This document shows positions 6,228 through 9,495 of a stretch of 9,495 bases of DNA, in pieces. The translations under genes were made by a program, and so were the position numbers. Origin of the DNA: Candidatus Pelagibacterales bacterium (GTDB lineage: Bacteria; Pseudomonadota; Alphaproteobacteria; Rickettsiales; UBA1997); contig VHBV01000046.1 of the NCBI GenBank assembly GCA_016882165.1, forward strand, positions 1 through 9,495, given 5' to 3'. Position 1 is the stretch's first letter. Each line of letters begins with the position of its first letter. The notes beneath the pieces were generated by a model, which saw only the letters and a program-made list of their open reading frames with translations, made no database searches and had not been told where the DNA came from.

Positions 6228-6670
6228 TGATTAAATTTGCAGACAAATTTACGAGTAAGATCGGAAGTATTTTTAAATTTCAATACGCTGAAAGTGGAAC
6301 TAGCATAAAGAATATTGATAATTCTGGCACCATCAATATCAACAAAGGCGATAAATACACTTTAACAGTAAATTCAAATGATCATTCCTTAAAATCTTTT
6401 AAGAACAGTTTGAAACTGCTTCAGGAAAGAATAAAAAATTTTGCCAAGAACTCTGATCTTGATCTAATCCGGGAAGTGTTTAATGAAACTGAGGAGTCTT
6501 GGAATCTTTGTAGAAATAGCTTTCCTAAAGACGAAGATGTTAAGCGATTTCCTTCTGATACGGTTAATAATTACTTTAAACTCATTATAGGTATTCAAGA
6601 GAAAAATGGCATGGTAGTTGATATTTACAAACAGAAGTGGGATTACTACCGAACTTTGTGCTCAGAATAA
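6227..6670 (+). CDS. Hypothetical protein, 147 residues, second gene of a two-gene unit
   Basis: I do not recognise this protein. Residues 1-22 (MIKFADKFTSKIGSIFKFQY) are basic and amphipathic. Residues 23-52 contain alternating short polar strands (GTSIKNIDNSGTININKGD, then KYTLTVNSND), a pattern typical of small beta segments built on N-S-G turns. From about residue 55 the chain is helical and charged (LKSFKNSLKLLQERIKNFAK), ending YKQKWDYYRTLCSE. No enzyme motif, membrane helix or signal peptide is seen. Its ATG overlaps the preceding stop (TAATG); AAGAGG lies about 12 bases upstream inside the first gene. It is followed by a block of hairpins shared with the convergent sucB. The pair could be a defence accessory or toxin-antitoxin unit beside rloAB, but this is inference from position alone. 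Confidence 0.68.
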   Translation: MIKFADKFTSKIGSIFKFQYAESGTSIKNIDNSGTININKGDKYTLTVNSNDHSLKSFKNSLKLLQERIKNFAKNSDLDLIREVFNETEESWNLCRNSFPKDEDVKRFPSDTVNNYFKLIIGIQEKNGMVVDIYKQKWDYYRTLCSE

Positions 6671-6688
6671 GCATATATAAATCATAAA

Positions 6689-6721
6689 AAACCCCGCTTA
6701 TCAAAATGATAAACGAGGTTT
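6689..6721 (-). terminator. Intrinsic terminator, minus strand (sucAB unit)
   Basis: The arms 6689-6703 and 6707-6721 pair around an AAA loop (6704-6706). Read as minus-strand RNA the stem has 15 pairs, two of them G-U, with a GC-rich base, and runs straight into a T tract (TTTTTT, 6691-6686). On the plus strand the same stem has two C-A mismatches and only a short T run after it. It is therefore best suited to ending minus-strand transcription from sucB, with possible weak bidirectional action for the gene ending at 6670. Confidence 0.75.
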
Positions 6722-6729
6722 AAAAAAAT

Positions 6730-6767
6730 CGTTAATTTGGTTAAGACCGCTCTTAAACAAATTAACG
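6730..6767. repeat. 38-nt near-perfect palindrome
   Basis: Outer arms CGTTAATTTG (6730-6739) and CAAATTAACG (6758-6767) match perfectly. One mismatched pair follows (G6740, A6757), then inner arms TTAAGA (6741-6746) and TCTTAA (6751-6756) pair around a CCGC loop. The result is 16 base pairs with one mismatch. It lacks a U tract on either strand. It may be an mRNA 3'-end stem, a protein site, or a copy of a dispersed palindrome. Confidence 0.6.
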
Positions 6768-6779
6768 CAACTTAGAAAC

Positions 6780-6805
6780 TAAAATTTTTTGTCAGAAAAA
6801 TTTTA
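6780..6805 (-). terminator. A/T hairpin directly after sucB
   Basis: TAAAATTTTT (6780-6789) and AAAAATTTTA (6796-6805) form a perfect 10-bp stem around a TGTCAG loop, five bases beyond the sucB stop. It is made only of A-T pairs and has no extra U tract, so by itself it is a weak terminator; it is the first of three hairpins met by transcripts leaving sucB. Confidence 0.45.
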
Positions 6806-6810
6806 ATAGC

Positions 6811-7995
6811 TTACAAATCCAAAACCAATCTTCTTGGATCTTCTAATAATTCTTTAATGCGAACTAAGAAAGTTACTGCTTCTTTGCCGTCAATAATTCT
6901 GTGGTCGTAAGAAAGTGCTAAATACATCATTGGGCGAATTTTGATTTCGCCATTTATAACCATTGGGCGTTCTTGAATTTTGTGCATGCCCAAAATTCCT
7001 GATTGTGGAGGGTTGATGATTGGAGTTGACATCAATGAACCATAAACACCACCATTTGAAATTGTGAAAGTGGCGCCAGCCAAGTCAGGTAATGTTAATT
7101 TGCCATCTCTTGCTTTAACGCCAAGCTCAGCAATTCCTTTTTCAATTTGTGCTAAATTTAGAGTATCAGCATCGCGAAGAACAGGAACAACAAGACCTTG
7201 AGGTGATCCAACTGCAACTCCAATGTCATAGAAGTTTTTGTAAATAATGTCAGTTCCATCAATTTCAGCATTTACTGCAGGAATTTCTTTCAAAGCAGCA
7301 ACACAAGCACGCACAAAGAAAGACATAAAGCCCAATTTTGCTCCGTGTTTTTTCTCAAATACATCTTTATATTGAGCACGAAGAGCCATAACTTCGGTCA
7401 TGTCCACTTCGTTGAAAGTAGTCAAAATTGCAGCAGTATTTTGTGATTCTTTCAAACGCTCAGCAATTTTTTGGCGTAATTTAGACATTCTTACACGTTC
7501 AGTTGGTTTCGCACCAACAGCTTTATTAGCAGGAGCAGAAGCAGCAGAACCAGAAGAAATTGCATCTAAAACATCGCCTTTGGTTACGCGTCCATCTTTA
7601 CCAGAACCGTTGATTTTTGAAGTGTCAACATTGTTTTCAGCTGCCAATTTTTTTGGCGCTGGAGATAAGAAAGCAGCGGCAGAATTATTTTGTGTTGAAG
7701 CTGCAACAGCTGGAGCTGAAGGAGCTGGAACAGAAGCAGAAACTGCAACAGCAGCGCCACCAGCAGACATCAAAGCAATTAAATCGCCAACTTTTACGTT
7801 ATCTCCTTCTTTTACTTTAAGATCAGAAATAACTCCATTTGAAGGAGCATTAACTTCTAAAGTTACTTTGTCAGTTTCCAGTTCAACAATCAATTCATCA
7901 GCTTTTACGGCATCGCCAACTTTTTTATGAAGTTTTGCAATTGCAGCTTCAGATACCGATTCTCCTAATGCAGGAACTTTAATTTCAATAGTCAT
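6811..7995 (-). CDS. sucB: Dihydrolipoamide succinyltransferase, E2 of 2-oxoglutarate dehydrogenase
   Basis: This 394-residue protein forms the core of the 2-oxoglutarate dehydrogenase complex. It transfers the succinyl group from the lipoyl arm to CoA in the TCA cycle, in the cytoplasm. Residues 1-78 are one lipoyl domain with ELETDKVTLEV, placing the lipoylated lysine at K43. A flexible Ala/Pro/Ser linker (79-108) leads to the E1/E3-binding domain (about 109-146, LSPAPKKLAAENNVD and GSGKDGRVTKGDVLDAI). A second linker precedes the catalytic domain from about 166, with LSYDHRIIDG giving H365 and D369. The IEIKVPALGESVSEA start is typical of SucB rather than of pyruvate E2. It lies 36 bases downstream of sucA on the same strand, the usual order. 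No Shine-Dalgarno is obvious. Its lipoyl domain may also deliver electrons to AhpD, as known in mycobacteria. Confidence 0.96.
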   Translation of the reverse strand: MTIEIKVPALGESVSEAAIAKLHKKVGDAVKADELIVELETDKVTLEVNAPSNGVISDLKVKEGDNVKVGDLIALMSAGGAAVAVSASVPAPSAPAVAASTQNNSAAAFLSPAPKKLAAENNVDTSKINGSGKDGRVTKGDVLDAISSGSAASAPANKAVGAKPTERVRMSKLRQKIAERLKESQNTAAILTTFNEVDMTEVMALRAQYKDVFEKKHGAKLGFMSFFVRACVAALKEIPAVNAEIDGTDIIYKNFYDIGVAVGSPQGLVVPVLRDADTLNLAQIEKGIAELGVKARDGKLTLPDLAGATFTISNGGVYGSLMSTPIINPPQSGILGMHKIQERPMVINGEIKIRPMMYLALSYDHRIIDGKEAVTFLVRIKELLEDPRRLVLDL

Positions 7996-8031
7996 AAGTT
8001 TTTTATTAAAGTTAGTAAAAAAAATTAAAAA

Positions 8032-9495
8032 TTATTTTAAGGCGTCTTCAATCAAAGCTTTTTGTTCACGAGCATGATAAGAACCATATCCAGTTGCAGG
8101 TGACGCACAAGCAATTCTTCCAGCATATTTTGGACGAGCTGATTTGTGTTTGATCTCAACTAAAGTGCTTTCGATTAAGTCATCAACAAATTTCCATGCA
8201 CCCATATTTTTTGGTTCTTCTTGGCACCAAATAACTTCGGCATTTTTGTATTTTTTCAATTCTGCAGCTAATTCTGTATGTGCAAATGGATAAAGTTGCT
8301 CAAGACGAATTAAAGCTACATCATCAATTTTCTTAGCTTCGCGGGCTTCAAGTAAATCGAAGTAAACTTTACCAGTACAAAGAACAACTTTGCGTACTTT
8401 ATCTGCCGCAACTAGTTTTGCAGTTTCTGAAATTATTGGACGGAAAGTTAAATTAGAAAATTCTGCTAAAGTTGAAGTTGCAAGCTTGTGACGCAAAAGT
8501 GATTTTGGCGACATTACCACAAGAGGTTTGCGATCTTTAGAGTGAATTTGACGACGAAGCACGTGGAAGAAGTTTGCAGGATTTGTAATATTTACAACAC
8601 GTAAATTGTTGTCAGCGCAAGCTTGTAAATAACGCTCAAGACGTGCAGAAGAGTGTTCTGGACCTTGTCCTTCATAACCATGAGGTAATAGCATTACCAA
8701 ACCAGATTTGCGTAACCATTTTACTTCAGATGATGCTACAAATTGGTCGAAAATAATTTGTGCACCGTTAGAAAAATCACCAAATTGCGCTTCCCAAATT
8801 GTTAAAGAATTTGGAGCTGAAAGTGAGTAACCATATTCAAAACCAAGAACACCATATTCAGATAAAACTGAGTCATGTACTTCGTATTTTGCTTTTTCAG
8901 CAAGAGGCGTAAACACGTTGTAACGAGCTGCGGTTTTAGCATCATGCAAAATTGAGTGACGATGTGAGAAAGTACCACGACCAGAATCTTGTCCAGTGAT
9001 ACGAACAGGATATCCTTCATTTAGAAGTGATGCAAAAGCCAAAGCTTCACCGGTTCCCCAGTCAATATCTTTTTCAGATTCTACAACTGTTTTTCTTGCT
9101 TCAAGTTGTTTTGCAATTTTTGGGTTTACGTTAAAATCATTTGGCGTTTTTATAACTTTTTCAATCAAAGATTTAAGTGATTTTTTATCCACGGCAGTTT
9201 TTGCAACTGAATGATCGCCGTCTTTGATGTATTTCCAGTCACCTTTCAACCAGTCAACATCTTTTGGTTTGAAGTTTTCGGCTTTATTGAATTCGTCTGA
9301 CAAATGAGCTTCAAAATCAGCCACCATTTTGTCAAAGTCAGCTTGAGAAACTACACCTTCTGAAATTAGTTTTTGTGAGTAAATTGTTGTTAAAGTTGGA
9401 TGATCTTTCAACTTGGTATACATAACTGGTTGAGTGTAAAGTGGTTCATCACCCTCGTTATGTCCATATTTACGATAGCAAATTACGTCAATTAC
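8032..9495 (-). CDS. sucA: 2-oxoglutarate dehydrogenase E1, C-terminal half (cut by window edge)
   Basis: The frame is open from 9495 to the TAA at 8034-8032, giving 487 residues of a protein that is usually about 930; the N-terminal half lies beyond the right edge. The ATG at 9423 is internal: the preceding codons read CYRKYGHNEGDEPLYTQPV, a conserved E1 segment. The fragment also carries GQDSGRGTFSHRHSILHD, EAQFGDFSNGAQIIFDQF and LPHGYEGQGPEHSSARLERY, hallmarks of the pyrimidine-binding and C-terminal domains of this ThDP enzyme. E1 decarboxylates 2-oxoglutarate and passes the succinyl group to the lipoyl arm of SucB. The GDG/N ThDP-diphosphate site is outside the window. It forms one transcription unit with sucB, 36 bases downstream. 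No internal stop or lesion is seen. Confidence 0.96.
   Translation of the reverse strand, partial: VIDVICYRKYGHNEGDEPLYTQPVMYTKLKDHPTLTTIYSQKLISEGVVSQADFDKMVADFEAHLSDEFNKAENFKPKDVDWLKGDWKYIKDGDHSVAKTAVDKKSLKSLIEKVIKTPNDFNVNPKIAKQLEARKTVVESEKDIDWGTGEALAFASLLNEGYPVRITGQDSGRGTFSHRHSILHDAKTAARYNVFTPLAEKAKYEVHDSVLSEYGVLGFEYGYSLSAPNSLTIWEAQFGDFSNGAQIIFDQFVASSEVKWLRKSGLVMLLPHGYEGQGPEHSSARLERYLQACADNNLRVVNITNPANFFHVLRRQIHSKDRKPLVVMSPKSLLRHKLATSTLAEFSNLTFRPIISETAKLVAADKVRKVVLCTGKVYFDLLEAREAKKIDDVALIRLEQLYPFAHTELAAELKKYKNAEVIWCQEEPKNMGAWKFVDDLIESTLVEIKHKSARPKYAGRIACASPATGYGSYHAREQKALIEDALK

Noticed and set aside
7400..7930. Long plus-strand open frame of 176 codons opposite sucB
   Set aside because: It lies wholly antisense to the well-recognised lipoyl, linker and binding domains of sucB and its translation is low-complexity Ala/Ser/Thr, mirroring the linker codons.
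8032..9423. A complete 463-residue protein starting at ATG 9423
   Set aside because: The codons upstream of 9423 to the window edge stay open and encode a conserved E1 segment, so this ATG is internal to sucA.

Overview
The window is AT-rich, densely coded bacterial chromosome. Gene content and protein features point to an alphaproteobacterium, probably near the Rickettsiales. The clues are the sucA-sucB pair, an OxyR/AhpC/AhpD peroxide module, A/T-ending codons, many starts without a clear Shine-Dalgarno, and an intergenic palindrome resembling the dispersed 'ATTGCGAGGAGCG...GCGAC' repeats I recall from Rickettsia-like genomes. The taxon is inferred and was not checked by any search.

Left part (1-2064): a peroxide-defence module. 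ahpC (517-1053) and ahpD (1-322, cut by the window edge) lie on the minus strand. oxyR (1180-2064) diverges from them across a 126-bp gap that holds a perfect 8-8-8 inverted repeat. AhpC has the three-cysteine layout (C51, C165, C167) of AhpCs recycled by AhpD, and OxyR keeps both redox cysteines at the E. coli positions (C199, C208). A 79-nt inverted repeat and two short GC-rich hairpins separate ahpC from ahpD.

Middle (2157-3706): an unrecognised 297-residue protein on the plus strand, overlapping by 8 bp the end of a convergent LysE/RhtB-type exporter gene.

Accessory segment (3704-6670): an RloA-like AAA/ABC-type ATPase (4399-5757) with an RloB-like Toprim-type partner (4399-3704) on the minus strand, coupled by a TAATG overlap. 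The rloB gene is broken: its ends share one frame, but its centre, carrying the DxD motif, lies in another frame between two opposite, compensating frameshifts. Diverging from rloA across a 233-bp very AT-rich, palindrome-containing gap are two small genes of unknown function (5991-6227 and 6227-6670), also joined by a TAATG overlap. This segment looks like a remodelled or decaying phage-defence locus and is the most interesting part of the window.

Right part (6671-9495): three consecutive inverted repeats, the first a good minus-strand terminator, then sucB (6811-7995) and the C-terminal half of sucA (8032-9495, continuing off the right edge). These encode E2 and E1 of the 2-oxoglutarate dehydrogenase complex, transcribed as one minus-strand unit.
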